Shown here: piece by piece, positions 1 to 9,861 of the stretch
Layout: every line of letters starts with the position of its first letter
How positions within the stretch are numbered: position 1 is the first letter of the stretch
Origin: Flavipsychrobacter sp.
Lineage (GTDB): Bacteria > Bacteroidota > Bacteroidia > Chitinophagales > Chitinophagaceae
Direction: 5' to 3'
Assembly (NCBI GenBank): GCA_016786665.1
Contig: JAEUVZ010000069.1
Span: forward strand, 60,352-124,351
Length of the DNA: 64,000 nucleotides
Notes under the pieces: model-generated
Seen by the model: only the letters and a program-made list of their open reading frames with translations
What the model was told of the DNA's origin: nothing
Databases searched by the model: none
Translations under genes and position numbers: made by a program

Positions 1-456
1 CACCATAGCACGGGCATACGGGCCGTAGGAGGTACGGCATAGCGGCACCTGGTTCATAATAGCCGCACCATCAACCAGCCAACCTATGGCTCCCATATCG
101 GCCCAGGTAGTAGTGGGGTAATTGAAAATAGAAGAATATTTTGCTTTGCCGGAATGCAACTGCTCCAGCATTTCATCGCGGGTAATGCCGAGTGTTTCGG
201 CAGCGCTGTAGAGGTAGAGGCCGTGGCCACCTTCGTCCTGCACCTTGGCGAGCAGTACCGCTTTTCGGCGGAGGCTGGGGGCGCGGGTTATCCAGTTGCC
301 TTCGGGCAGCATACCTACAATCTCGCTGTGCGCGTGCTGGGATATCTGGCGAATGAGCGTCTTACGATAGTCATCCGGCATCCAGTCGCGGGGCTCAATG
401 GTATCTTCCCTGTCTATCTTTTCGTCGAACTTTTCCTGAAAAGAATGTACCGTCAT
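1..456 (-). CDS. paaA: Phenylacetyl-CoA epoxidase subunit A, N-terminal part (cut by window edge)
   Basis: Translating the minus strand from the ATG at 456 gives 152 residues with no stop before base 1, so only about the first half of a roughly 310-residue protein is present. The text matches PaaA as I know it, including [49 protein letters not shown] and [14 protein letters not shown]. PaaA is the catalytic diiron oxygenase subunit of the PaaABCE complex, which epoxidises the ring of phenylacetyl-CoA in the cytoplasm. The EGGH stretch supplies iron ligands in this family. The rest of a paa operon is expected to the left of the window. A TAnnTTTG promoter box lies 22 nt upstream. paaY at 13.2 kb supports the same pathway. 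Confidence 0.93.
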   Translation of the reverse strand, partial: MTVHSFQEKFDEKIDREDTIEPRDWMPDDYRKTLIRQISQHAHSEIVGMLPEGNWITRAPSLRRKAVLLAKVQDEGGHGLYLYSAAETLGITRDEMLEQLHSGKAKYSSIFNYPTTTWADMGAIGWLVDGAAIMNQVPLCRTSYGPYARAMV

Positions 457-478
457 CCGATTGTTTTTTTAGTATGGA

Positions 479-486
479 CAAAGATA
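479..486 (-). promoter_or_regulatory. TAnnTTTG -7 box for paaA
   Basis: Read on the minus strand this is TATCTTTG, matching the Bacteroidota -7 consensus TAnnTTTG, 22 nt before the paaA ATG. No clear -33 element was identified. Confidence 0.5.
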
Positions 487-601
487 AGATTTATCGGGCG
501 GTGTTTGGTAATACCTGCGTCTGAATAAAGCTATATAGGGATTATTAACAATTATGTTCCGGACTAAACCTTCCGGCGTGGTTCGGCTGTTGCTGCCAGC
601 G

Positions 602-623
602 GCTTTCCGGCCGGCCGGAAAGC
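602..623. repeat. GC-rich 22-bp perfect palindrome downstream of sprA
   Basis: The 11-bp arm GCTTTCCGGCC is followed directly by its exact reverse complement. It lies 14 bp after the sprA stop codon, in the 180-bp space before paaA. No T-run follows on the minus strand, so it is not a classical terminator. It may be an RNA 3'-end stabiliser or a protein-binding palindrome. Nothing else recognisable lies in 457-636. Confidence 0.5.
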
Positions 624-636
624 GGGAATACGGGTA

Positions 637-3600
637 CTAGTTCGCGAAAATAAATCGAAGCATCAGGCCGCCGCGCGTGGTGGTGATGGGGAACGAGCTG
701 GAAACGTATGGTATGCTCTGGTTCCTGTCGAAGAACAGCCGCAGAGTCAGTTTCTCGCTCACCACATAGTCTATGGTGGGCGATATACGGATAACCCGCT
801 GGCCCCGCGTGGTGATACCAATATTCTGCGCCAGGAAGTTGTTGGTCGTGCGATCGTCGCGCACGGCTACATCTACCCTTATGGTCATATCGTTCTTCAG
901 TTTCTTTACCCCCAGTATCTCGAACGGAAGCACCAGGCCCTTGATGCGGTAACCCGCACCTATGGTGTACTCGGTACTGTTGGTTTCGCTTACCTGGTAG
1001 TCTACCAGGCTAAGGCTGATGGTACGGCGCTTATTGAACTCGAACTTGGCGGTGACGTTGTTCCTGAACGCCGCGTCCACACCTATCAGCGGACTGAACG
1101 CCTCGGAGATAGTGATATTCGGCACCTGGAAGAACGGCACATAGTTGCCCGAGTTGGAGTCGATGAACGACGGGAAGCCCAGGTTGTACCTGTCCTGGAA
1201 GAAGAGCGACGTTACGAAGCTGTTCATAGACATAGTACCTGTGTACGCATGGTTCACCACGAGGTTGCTCATAATGGGCTGGAAGACCGGGAGCTTGCTG
1301 AGGCCCGTGTACGACACCCTCCAGTTCGGCATCGGGAAGTAATCTTTAAACGGATTCTTGCGGATGTTGTTCTGGCTGTTGTAGTCTATCAGCGGGGCGT
1401 CATTTACATTGCGGCCACCGTAGGCGGAGATGAAGGACGGGATGAGCACATCCTGTGAATACTCTGTATAACCTTTAGCGTAGGCCGGGTTGTTGGGGTC
1501 GGGCGTATTATTGGTGTACGGGTTGCTGCGGCCGAGGCGGTCAGAAACGGTTTCGCGGTTGTTCAGGAAGGTATTGTACAAAGCAGAGTTAGCGCCACCG
1601 GACTTGAATATAGTATTGATACCGATGTAGGAAACGGTGAAGCTACCTGTTTCGTAAGGATTGAGGTGATAATACCGCGCATTGGAGTCGGCAAGGTATT
1701 TATACAATTCATTGTGCGACTTGCTGAAGTTGCTGGTGAGCGTAAGGTCTACGCGGAAATCCTGGAACGGCTCCAGTGTGGCCGCGATATTAAAGTTCTG
1801 CGAGTACTGCTGCTGGAACTGGGCATTAAAAATAGAGTCTTTGCTCAGCAATCCTTTTTCGGCCTGCTGCTCCAGCCATAACTGTGTAGGCTGGTAGCCG
1901 TAAACGAAATCGAGACCGGGCTGTAAATTGTTGGACATATTAACCCCCAGGTTGGTAGTGCTGTCCATGTATCCCGGGAGGATGGTACCGGCGTTTTCGG
2001 TGTAGTTTACCGTTACGCGCTTCAGCATGGTTACCAATCGCAGACCAGCCTTCACCGCCGGGTTCATTTGCGGCATTGTATTGCGGCGGGCTTTTCGGGC
2101 GGCTTTGCGCTCACGCTTTTTCTTTTCCTTTTCGGCTTTAGCCTTAGCCTCTTCTATCGACTTCTGCACTTTGCGGAACGAGTCCAGCTCGCGGTCGCTC
2201 ATCTTCGCCATCTGTATTTTCAACAGGGAGTCTTCTCTCGCCTGCTTCTGTATTTCCATCAGGCTCTTCGGCTTATCGGTAGTGTTGTTCTTGTTGTTAC
2301 CCTGCTGGGCATTGCTGCCACCGCGCAAGTCTTTTACTTCGTTCTTGTTAGAACCCGGTTTGGTGTCTTCCCTGGAATCTTTACTTCCCGGGCGATTGTT
2401 GTTCTTATCGACACCCGGCTTAGAGCGCGGCCGTGGCTGGTTGGCCGCCTTCAGCCAACGGTTCTTATTATAGAGGTCTACAAACTTCAGCTCGCCATTG
2501 GCTTGCTTGGTTTGGGTGTTATTAATGGTGTTACCCAGGTTTCGCGCCAGTGTAGACGCCGCCGTCCAGGAATAGTTGGCGCTGTACTGCAGGCGCAGGC
2601 TCGTCCAGTCGGTAAGCGGCAGCTTGGTGAGGGGCAGGTTGTAGCTGGCGTTGAAGGTTTGCGCATAGAACGTATTTCTGCCAAACTGAGAAATGCGGTT
2701 CCACAATGAATCGCGCTTTTCTGGTGTGTTGACGCGGCCATATGGCTCGTCTACCCGCGACTTGTTGTTGGCCGAATAGTCGAACGACAGGGAACGGGTC
2801 AGTTCCCACCGCATGGTGTACATCCTGTCCCAAAGGAAGTTTTTGAAGAAAGTGGGTTCTATTTCGTACGGGCCATCGTCCAGGTCGCGGACTTTGGTTT
2901 CGTTGAAGGTACGGTTCACATCGGTGCGGAAAGTGAAGTTGGCCGGGAGCGGATTAAAGTTGAAATCCTTAACGAGCCCGAACCACTTTGATTTTGACTT
3001 AATGAGGCGCTTGAACGGCTCGATGGACTTTGACTTAATACCATAAGTATAGCCGAGCCCGAAACGGTTGTTCACCAGTTCGTCGCGCTCAATAGTGGGA
3101 TTACGTTTAAATTGTTTGTTGTAGGCATAGCTCACATCAAAGTTCTTAGCGCTCCAGGGCATGGTCTTAGCCGATTGCTTCTGCGGGTCTCCGGTGATAC
3201 GGGCGTTCGATACGTTGACACTGGTCACCGAAGTGTAGTCTTGCGCCTGCTTGCGGAGGGAGTCGCGCTGAGCGGCATCCTGTGCGGCGTTGAGCTGGTC
3301 CTGGTATTTTACGTCCAGGTCGTATGGATTGTATTGCGGGTTGCTGATGTTCTCGGCATAGCCAATGAAGAACGGCAACTGCACGCCCCACTTGGCGGGC
3401 ATCAATTTACCCAGGTTCAGATTGGTAGACGCATTGTATTGGTAGAAGTTGTCGCGGAAGCGCTGGTCAATTTTCTGGTCTATATTACCATAGCCCTGCG
3501 TGTGCATGCTACCCGCCAGGTTGATATTGCCAAAGTCGGCCAACTGCAGGCTTACCTTACCGGCGGCGGCGTAGCCGGGCTTCTCGTTGAAGCCCACCAT

Positions 3601-6600
3601 GCGCATTTCATTAAACCAAACTTCGGTACACTTGGGGAAGCCGTCGTCTTCCGGTGTCTGGTTCGTCTTTTTAGGATTGGACACGCCCAGCATCACTGTT
3701 TTCACGTCGCCGAGGTTCGGGTTACCCACTACAATAATGGTATTGCCGAGCTCGTCTTTTTCCTGGTAAGGGATAAAGGCCGCCAGGCCCTGTTCGTTTC
3801 GGGAGGTTTTTACCTTCACCAGGTCATCCAGTACCAGGTCCAGCCGGTTGCCTTCGGGCCAAATCACTTCGGGGTCATTGGTGCCATCGGGGGTTATCTT
3901 CAGGGGCACCTGGTACTCGTAATAGTTATTTACAAAGTCGGAACCGAAGCGTATGATAGCGCGTACATCGCCATCTTTAATCACGGTCTGTCCCGGGCGG
4001 CTTTCCGCGTGTATGAACATGCGCACTTTTGCGAACTGGCGCATATCGACCCCAAACTCTTTGAATACCGCGCGGGAATCACCATCCTTAAGGCCACAAA
4101 TCTGCAAGGCGAGCGACTGCTCGTTCTGCTGTGTAGCCTGTCCGCTGGTAACCTGCTGCAACTGGCGGTTAACACCGGGAGGCAGGACGTAAGGGATGGG
4201 CTGGCGACGGCCGTTTTCTTCCACGCTTACCGAAGTAACCGTGAACTCCTGGTTCTTCAGCTCTTCCTCTGGTATGTTCTCACCCGGGTTCTTGAGCGAG
4301 AACAGATAGCGGCGCCACTGGTTGCGGCCGAGTTCTACCTTGGCAAGGCGAACAATGGCGCTATCCTGGAAATCGCTGAGGAACATGCGCACGAAACGTA
4401 TAGAGCGGAAATCGCCTATGCCGCCTACGCGCTCCTGGTACTCCCCGATGGGTATCTTGAACTGGTACCAGGTCTCGTCCTCAAAACTACCGTTGGGCAG
4501 CTTAACGAGCGATACCTGCTTATCTACTATAAAGTTGGTACCTACCTGCATGTTCGGACGCAGATCGAGGCGGTAGCTGTAGTACGACTCTGTTTCGTTG
4601 AGCGTATTATCGCGGTTGATATCTTCCGACTCGGGGATGTTGGTAGCCGATTGATTGAGGTTACCTTCGGCGATGGGCGAGTTGCCGTGCGGGCCGTTAA
4701 AATCTTTGTAGCGGCCGAGTATGCCGATGCCGTTGTCGTCGTAAAACTGGTCGCGGTAGAAGCGGAAGTTATCGCCCGCGGGGTCTTCCTGGGCGCGCTG
4801 GAATGCTACGGCATTCCCGGAAATGTCGTTCAGGTATTGCTGAAAGAATACGCGCTCTTCATCGTCGGTAGCCCCGTCGTAACCCACATCCTGCACGGCG
4901 CGGGCATCCAGGTTGTTATCGAACGCGCGGGTTATCTGCTGCTGGAACTTGGGTACATTACCCCAAACCGTTTTATCAAGTTTAGTGCCATCCTCTGGAT
5001 AAGGGATACCATTCTCAAAGAAATTGCGGGAATCTTTCAGTACGTCCTCAGACACGTTACCGAGGTTGATGTAGAAACTACCACCGGCAGAGTTGGGGTT
5101 ATTAATGAAGGGGTCCATCATCCACAGCTCAATGAACTCCACGTTGGAGGCTTCAAAGTCACTGTAGTCTATCGGCTTCTGTATACCGCCCCAGCGCCCC
5201 TGCGGATTGGTGAGCTTACCATCGGCATCGAGCCCTACCGCATCGAAGTTGTACGGCCCCCTGTCTTTGGGGTAAAACCCGAGGTCGAGCGTACTCTGTA
5301 TATTCTGGAGGTTGGCCGTTTGCTTATTGGGGAACACCTCCTGGGTTTGTACCAGCCGGATGTAGTGCTGATTGGGGTCGTTCTTTACAGAATTGGGGAC
5401 ACCGCTGCCGCCGCCATCTATCAGGCTGGGCTCTATGAAGTACCAGGCCAGCTTAGCCCTGTTCATACCATACTGGAGCTTTTCTCCCATACCAGCCTCG
5501 GGGAACATCGGGTTGCCGCTCCGGTCGTGCAAGCCAAAAGGTGTAGACGCGAGCGTCCAGCTATTGGCCGGGAACTTAAGGTCGTAAGCGCTCCGGGTAC
5601 CTTCAAAGTCGTCGATGTTGATAGAGCCTTCGGGGTCCAGTACATTTATCTGCTTGGCGTGCCCGGGACGCAGCGTAGCTACCTCGCCGGTAGCATTGAT
5701 GAACGAAGGCGCCGTAGTAGAATAGATAGGCAGCTTATCGAGCGCGCGGGTAAGCCCGGCGAACTCTGACTGGTAGTTGGCATCGAGCCCCAGCACGGTG
5801 TTTCGTATCGGGTCTTCGCCAAACATCACCTTCTGGGTGAAGGGCCGCTCGGTGAGTTTCATATAGGTCCCCCCCAGCGCTAGCTTTTCATTCAGGTAAT
5901 AGTCTAGCCGCAGCCCGGTGAAGTTTTGCTGCTGGAAGCCGAAAGTGGCGTTGTCTTCGTAGGCCACATTGATGGGGATACCGGAATTGAGGATACCACT
6001 GTTGAGTATCTTAATTTTTCCCAGACCGTAATCTATCTGGTAATCCTGGTTCTCTACCAGCTTGGCACCACCGGCTGATACCGTAACGGAACCCTGCGGG
6101 ATATTGAAACCACCCAGGAATATTTCGGAAGAGGAAGCAGACTTGTACGAGCCCCTGATAACGTAACGGTTGTTTTGCTGGAACTGGCGGGCTATGGTTT
6201 TGGTAGAATCGTAGAGTATGCCATAGAGATACCTGCGGGCCAGCTGCTGGCTGTTACCAATAGCATCGAGCAGGTCGTTGCCGAAGGGTTCCAGCACGGG
6301 GAATATGATCTTGCCCTGCTGGGTGTTGATGGTGATGCCATCCACAAAGTCGAAAATACCATCGGGATAGGGATCGTTCTGGAAGTTAAGACGGTCGAGA
6401 TTGAGCAAAGTAAGCAGGGGTATGCCGGCATTAGGCCCATCGGGTATGTAGCGTTTTTCGCCACCACCGGGGTCCTGGTAAAGTATATTCAGGCGAAAAT
6501 CGTCTTTGGAAACGCCCAGCCCGCCCAGGGTATAGACGTTCTTCATCATCAGGTCCCAGATGGGCAGCGTGGGGCGTGCAGAAGTACCTTTCAGCAACTT

Positions 6601-8100
6601 CATGAACATTACCTTGGTGTTGGTAGAGTCTGGCGGAAGGTCTTCCGCAAACTCACCCACCTGGAACACCTTTCCGTTAACTGTGTAGCGGAACGCTACG
6701 GCGAGCACATCGTCGGGGTTCAGCTGTGTGTTGAGCGAGACATAACCCAGCGCAGGATTGAACGTAAACTCCGAGGGATTGAGCTTACGGGCGGTGGTGG
6801 GTTCAAAATCGCGGCCAGACTGCAATCCGAGAGACAGGGCGGCATTGTTGGCCTGCCCCTGCATACGGCTGGTAGGCATTTGCAGCAGTTGGTCGTAAAG
6901 GGTATTGGAACGGTTATCGGGGTAAGCGGGCTTTGTGGGGTCGGTGAGCGTGGTATTGAATGGCTCGCGCTCGCCGAGGTCCATATAGGCCATAATGTTG
7001 CGGACCCCTTCGGTAGCGCCGGTACGGTTGGTTACCCAAACTTCAATCTTGTTGATAGCTACCAGTGAATTGATAATGGGGTAATTGCGCAGGGCGCCGT
7101 TGTAATTGTTGCGGAAATACTGGCTGAGGAGGAAGTGCTTGTTCTCTTCGTACTCATCGGCCTTGATAGAAAACTGCTGCGATTGTGAGCCTCCCTGTAT
7201 GGTAAGGCTCTGGCGCTTCGACTTTTGCTGGGAAAGCACACCCGTAACCCACAGGCGGCCGAACTGCAACTGCGTCTTTATACCAAACAGCGACTGTACG
7301 CCGCTGATGAGGCTGCTCTTGAGCGGAAAGCTGATATTGCCCGCCTCTATCTTCTTGATGATTTCATCTTCCTTACCGGTGTATTCCAGCTTCTGGGTAT
7401 TGAGATAGTCGAAGGTGGCTTTGGTATTGTTGCTGATATTGAGCTTCAGCTTATCCCCAACTGTCGCCAGCAGGTTGATGTTCATCTGCATGTCAAAGTC
7501 GAACACGCCGTACTTCTGCGCGCTCTGAATCAGGGTGGGGTTCTGTACGTTCTGCCAGTTACCGCCCAGGGTGATGTCTACGTTACCCTGTGGTTTTACG
7601 GTAATGCTGTTGCCGCCGAAGATTCGGTCGAAGAGGCCCTCACGTTCCATTTTGGGCAGGGTGGGTTTCTGTCCAAAGAGCGACAGGGCATCGAGCCTGC
7701 GTTTCCAGTAGGCCTGCTCGTCTTGCTGAGCGCGGTACTTCTGGTACTCGTCGAAGCTCATGTAGGTGGGGTTGCGCATGAACTCATCGCCCACGCGGCT
7801 ATTGTAGTTGTAGGTTCCAGTTTCGGGGTCGTAGTCCCAGGAGTTTTTTACGTTGGAGGGGTCTTTTAAGTCCATGCCCGCCGGCTGTGCGTCTGACTTC
7901 GGGTCTCCGGTTTTGTCTTTGATGGGGAACTTGAGCTTGGCGGAATCTTTCTTTTTGGCGTTGGTAGTGGTGGAATCTTCAGGGTCGGCGAAGTCAAAAA
8001 AGAAGCCGCCCCCCCCGCCACGGGCAGCAGTATGCGCGATGGCGAATACCAACGCTATGAACAATAAGAATTTATACCCGAAATTTCCTTTGTCTTTCAA
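637..8100 (-). CDS. sprA: T9SS outer-membrane translocon SprA (Sov)
   Basis: This 2,487-residue protein has the size and composition of SprA/Sov, the very large single-chain beta-barrel that forms the outer-membrane channel of the type IX secretion system. It opens with a Lys-rich start and a hydrophobic signal segment (about residues 10-26), then a Gly/Phe run. Aromatic, alternating beta-strand text continues to the C-terminus, which ends in a strand closing with LRFIFAN, as barrel proteins do. Family text seen includes DPEGSINIDDFEGTRSAYDL and the WRRYLFSLKNPGE region. A highly charged, low-complexity insert with a Lys/Arg/Glu helix lies at about residues 1885-2020. The gene follows ruvA by 16 bp and is probably co-transcribed with it, an arrangement I recall from other Bacteroidota. 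In the family, loss of SprA blocks secretion and gliding. Confidence 0.96.
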   Translation of the reverse strand: MKDKGNFGYKFLLFIALVFAIAHTAARGGGGGFFFDFADPEDSTTTNAKKKDSAKLKFPIKDKTGDPKSDAQPAGMDLKDPSNVKNSWDYDPETGTYNYNSRVGDEFMRNPTYMSFDEYQKYRAQQDEQAYWKRRLDALSLFGQKPTLPKMEREGLFDRIFGGNSITVKPQGNVDITLGGNWQNVQNPTLIQSAQKYGVFDFDMQMNINLLATVGDKLKLNISNNTKATFDYLNTQKLEYTGKEDEIIKKIEAGNISFPLKSSLISGVQSLFGIKTQLQFGRLWVTGVLSQQKSKRQSLTIQGGSQSQQFSIKADEYEENKHFLLSQYFRNNYNGALRNYPIINSLVAINKIEVWVTNRTGATEGVRNIMAYMDLGEREPFNTTLTDPTKPAYPDNRSNTLYDQLLQMPTSRMQGQANNAALSLGLQSGRDFEPTTARKLNPSEFTFNPALGYVSLNTQLNPDDVLAVAFRYTVNGKVFQVGEFAEDLPPDSTNTKVMFMKLLKGTSARPTLPIWDLMMKNVYTLGGLGVSKDDFRLNILYQDPGGGEKRYIPDGPNAGIPLLTLLNLDRLNFQNDPYPDGIFDFVDGITINTQQGKIIFPVLEPFGNDLLDAIGNSQQLARRYLYGILYDSTKTIARQFQQNNRYVIRGSYKSASSSEIFLGGFNIPQGSVTVSAGGAKLVENQDYQIDYGLGKIKILNSGILNSGIPINVAYEDNATFGFQQQNFTGLRLDYYLNEKLALGGTYMKLTERPFTQKVMFGEDPIRNTVLGLDANYQSEFAGLTRALDKLPIYSTTAPSFINATGEVATLRPGHAKQINVLDPEGSINIDDFEGTRSAYDLKFPANSWTLASTPFGLHDRSGNPMFPEAGMGEKLQYGMNRAKLAWYFIEPSLIDGGGSGVPNSVKNDPNQHYIRLVQTQEVFPNKQTANLQNIQSTLDLGFYPKDRGPYNFDAVGLDADGKLTNPQGRWGGIQKPIDYSDFEASNVEFIELWMMDPFINNPNSAGGSFYINLGNVSEDVLKDSRNFFENGIPYPEDGTKLDKTVWGNVPKFQQQITRAFDNNLDARAVQDVGYDGATDDEERVFFQQYLNDISGNAVAFQRAQEDPAGDNFRFYRDQFYDDNGIGILGRYKDFNGPHGNSPIAEGNLNQSATNIPESEDINRDNTLNETESYYSYRLDLRPNMQVGTNFIVDKQVSLVKLPNGSFEDETWYQFKIPIGEYQERVGGIGDFRSIRFVRMFLSDFQDSAIVRLAKVELGRNQWRRYLFSLKNPGENIPEEELKNQEFTVTSVSVEENGRRQPIPYVLPPGVNRQLQQVTSGQATQQNEQSLALQICGLKDGDSRAVFKEFGVDMRQFAKVRMFIHAESRPGQTVIKDGDVRAIIRFGSDFVNNYYEYQVPLKITPDGTNDPEVIWPEGNRLDLVLDDLVKVKTSRNEQGLAAFIPYQEKDELGNTIIVVGNPNLGDVKTVMLGVSNPKKTNQTPEDDGFPKCTEVWFNEMRMVGFNEKPGYAAAGKVSLQLADFGNINLAGSMHTQGYGNIDQKIDQRFRDNFYQYNASTNLNLGKLMPAKWGVQLPFFIGYAENISNPQYNPYDLDVKYQDQLNAAQDAAQRDSLRKQAQDYTSVTSVNVSNARITGDPQKQSAKTMPWSAKNFDVSYAYNKQFKRNPTIERDELVNNRFGLGYTYGIKSKSIEPFKRLIKSKSKWFGLVKDFNFNPLPANFTFRTDVNRTFNETKVRDLDDGPYEIEPTFFKNFLWDRMYTMRWELTRSLSFDYSANNKSRVDEPYGRVNTPEKRDSLWNRISQFGRNTFYAQTFNASYNLPLTKLPLTDWTSLRLQYSANYSWTAASTLARNLGNTINNTQTKQANGELKFVDLYNKNRWLKAANQPRPRSKPGVDKNNNRPGSKDSREDTKPGSNKNEVKDLRGGSNAQQGNNKNNTTDKPKSLMEIQKQAREDSLLKIQMAKMSDRELDSFRKVQKSIEEAKAKAEKEKKKRERKAARKARRNTMPQMNPAVKAGLRLVTMLKRVTVNYTENAGTILPGYMDSTTNLGVNMSNNLQPGLDFVYGYQPTQLWLEQQAEKGLLSKDSIFNAQFQQQYSQNFNIAATLEPFQDFRVDLTLTSNFSKSHNELYKYLADSNARYYHLNPYETGSFTVSYIGINTIFKSGGANSALYNTFLNNRETVSDRLGRSNPYTNNTPDPNNPAYAKGYTEYSQDVLIPSFISAYGGRNVNDAPLIDYNSQNNIRKNPFKDYFPMPNWRVSYTGLSKLPVFQPIMSNLVVNHAYTGTMSMNSFVTSLFFQDRYNLGFPSFIDSNSGNYVPFFQVPNITISEAFSPLIGVDAAFRNNVTAKFEFNKRRTISLSLVDYQVSETNSTEYTIGAGYRIKGLVLPFEILGVKKLKNDMTIRVDVAVRDDRTTNNFLAQNIGITTRGQRVIRISPTIDYVVSEKLTLRLFFDRNQSIPYVSSSFPITTTRGGLMLRFIFAN

Positions 8101-8116
8101 GTTAACGTTTCCTGGT

Positions 8117-8695
8117 TTACAAGGCCCGGAGCGCCTGTTTTATTAGTTCCTCCACCGATAGGGCCGGTGCATCCTTCACTTTCTTTATAGCAGCCTCTGC
8201 AATATTCTTGCTGATACCCAGATTTACTAAAGCAATTAACGCATCATCGGCCGTAGTATTGTGTTTGGCGGCAGATAAAGTGCCTGTATTTTGGGGCAGT
8301 TCCAGCTTTCCTTTTAACTCCAGGATAATACGCTGCGCTGTTTTGGCCCCAATACCCTTTACCTTCTCCAGCGCGCGGGTATCTTCCTGCGCAATAACCC
8401 GGTACAGTTCGTCGGGGGTGAGCGAAGAAAGAATGATGCGCGCGGTAGCGGCCCCTACCCCGTTTATGCCCAGCAACTGGCGAAAAGTAGCCCGTTCGGC
8501 CTCCGTGGCAAAGCCATAGAGTACCCAGGCGTCTTCTCGCACCTGCAGGTGTACGTACAGGCGGCACTCGCCCGCCTGCTGTATGTGGCTGTAGGTATGC
8601 AGGGAGATATTGAGCTCGTAACCCACACCGTTCACATCCAGGTGCAACAATGAAGGCGACTTATAGGTCAACTTCCCCTCTAAATAAGCAAACAT
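8117..8695 (-). CDS. ruvA: Holliday junction branch-migration protein RuvA
   Basis: The 192-residue length is typical of RuvA. Domain I (OB fold, about 1-62) starts MFAYLEGKLTYKSPSLLHLDVNGVGYELNIS. Domain II carries two helix-hairpin-helix motifs, LLGINGVGAATARIILSSL and VKGIGAKTAQRIILELKGKL. Domain III (about 145-192) ends in the helices that contact RuvB. RuvA tetramers bind four-way junctions and load the RuvB motor during recombinational repair. ruvB and ruvC are not in the window. It is the first gene of a ruvA-sprA pair (16 bp apart), which would place a repair gene and the secretion translocon on one transcript. The start is the ATG at 8695. Confidence 0.97.
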   Translation of the reverse strand: MFAYLEGKLTYKSPSLLHLDVNGVGYELNISLHTYSHIQQAGECRLYVHLQVREDAWVLYGFATEAERATFRQLLGINGVGAATARIILSSLTPDELYRVIAQEDTRALEKVKGIGAKTAQRIILELKGKLELPQNTGTLSAAKHNTTADDALIALVNLGISKNIAEAAIKKVKDAPALSVEELIKQALRAL

Positions 8696-8808
8696 AGGTG
8701 CCTTTCGTTTCTATGACCGAAAAATAACTTTTTTTCACCGAAAATCCACGTCATTGCTGACGAAAGGTATCGCGGCAGATGTATGGGGTCTCTTCTAAAA
8801 ATGAAAAA

Positions 8809-8830
8809 GGCGGAATGAATACATTCCGCC
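8809..8830 (-). terminator. Rho-independent terminator after the DUF6089 gene
   Basis: Nine-base arms GGCGGAATG and CATTCCGCC enclose a 4-nt loop. On the minus strand the stem is followed by TTTTTC, fitting termination of the gene ending at 8858. Confidence 0.8.
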
Positions 8831-8857
8831 CTGTAAATTAAGTAATTTCTGCCCTTA

Positions 8858-9829
8858 TTATAAAGCCCACCAGGGTATTCTTTTTCTCTTTAATTTGAAA
8901 TAGAGGCTTATCGCCACGCTGGAGTAACCATCGTTAACGGAGGAATTGCCCCTGAGCTCATCTTTAGAGTGGCTGATCACGGGATTGATGAGGTAAGAGC
9001 GATCGTACATGGCACGCGCCTGCGCCGCCTGCTGCGCCGACAGGTTTTTGTCGAACAGGCTTGGGTCTATGTACTTTCCGCTTACACCGTCTATCTGGTC
9101 TTTCATGGTGTAGCGATAGAGGTATTCTATGCCCAGGTTCAGCCTTTTACCTATGTCCCACTTAAGGCCGAAGCCCAGCGGGAACTGCACACCGGCGCGG
9201 CTTTCGCGCTCAGAGCGGTTGTTGGTGCCAAACCAGCCATCGCCTTCCAGGTTCAGGTCGTATATGCTTACCCACTTGCTGGCATACGACCCGGTGGGGT
9301 CTACCAGCAGGTTTTTGGCGTTGTAGTGGAAGTACCCTACCCCCAGCAGGAAGTACGGAGTAAACTTACGCCATGCCAGGTTGCTATTGGAAGACAGTGA
9401 AAAGCGGAAGAGGTTAATTTCCAGCATCAGGTTACCTTCCCATATATTGGTGAGTACGGTCTGGTTGCGCAGGTAGCGCTGGTAAGAGTCGTCTTCTACG
9501 AATTTGGCTCCGAAAGCGAGGTCTTTGTTCCAGGCATCGGTGGCGTAGTAGCTACCGTAGTTGATACCGAAACGCAGTACAGCAGCCGGATGTATGGTGT
9601 ACCTGCCGAACATGCCGCCGGTAAAACACACTTTATCGGTGTAGTTTCCATTGGTGTAGTGGTCGATGAATGACTGGGTGCCTACGTCGCCCCACAGGTC
9701 GGTAGTACCGAAGTTCATGCCTATAGAAAACCCTTCGGGTTCTATAAAGGAGAACTGGGCTTTAGCCGCAGGTATTGTAGCAGTAAGTAAGCCGAAAACC
9801 ATAAGGTAACGGGCAAAATTCTTCCGCAT
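8858..9829 (-). CDS. DUF6089-type (PorG-like) outer-membrane beta-barrel protein
   Basis: The 323-residue product has a signal peptide (residues 1-24, ending PAAKAQ) followed by amphipathic beta-strand text. The N-terminal pattern SIGMNFGTTDLWGDVG resembles the family signature in which a Gly-rich strand leads to GD.G. That is typical of DUF6089, the family that contains the T9SS protein PorG. The middle has conserved-looking FRFSLSSN and GYFHYNAKN stretches, and the C-terminus ends in a strand and a basic tail. It is longer than classical PorG (about 230 residues), so it may be a paralogue rather than PorG itself. It lies 32 bp after the crotonase gene on the same strand and has its own terminator. 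Membership of the T9SS machinery is inference from family and from sprA nearby. Confidence 0.7.
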   Translation of the reverse strand: MRKNFARYLMVFGLLTATIPAAKAQFSFIEPEGFSIGMNFGTTDLWGDVGTQSFIDHYTNGNYTDKVCFTGGMFGRYTIHPAAVLRFGINYGSYYATDAWNKDLAFGAKFVEDDSYQRYLRNQTVLTNIWEGNLMLEINLFRFSLSSNSNLAWRKFTPYFLLGVGYFHYNAKNLLVDPTGSYASKWVSIYDLNLEGDGWFGTNNRSERESRAGVQFPLGFGLKWDIGKRLNLGIEYLYRYTMKDQIDGVSGKYIDPSLFDKNLSAQQAAQARAMYDRSYLINPVISHSKDELRGNSSVNDGYSSVAISLYFKLKRKRIPWWAL

Positions 9830-9861
9830 GAGCGCTTATTTTAGCGTTGAAGATAAAAAAA

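Noticed and set aside
3112..5769. 885-codon open frame on the plus strand opposite sprA
   Set aside because: It lies wholly inside sprA, whose translation is a clear SprA match. The antisense frame is open because of codon bias and shows no recognisable domain.
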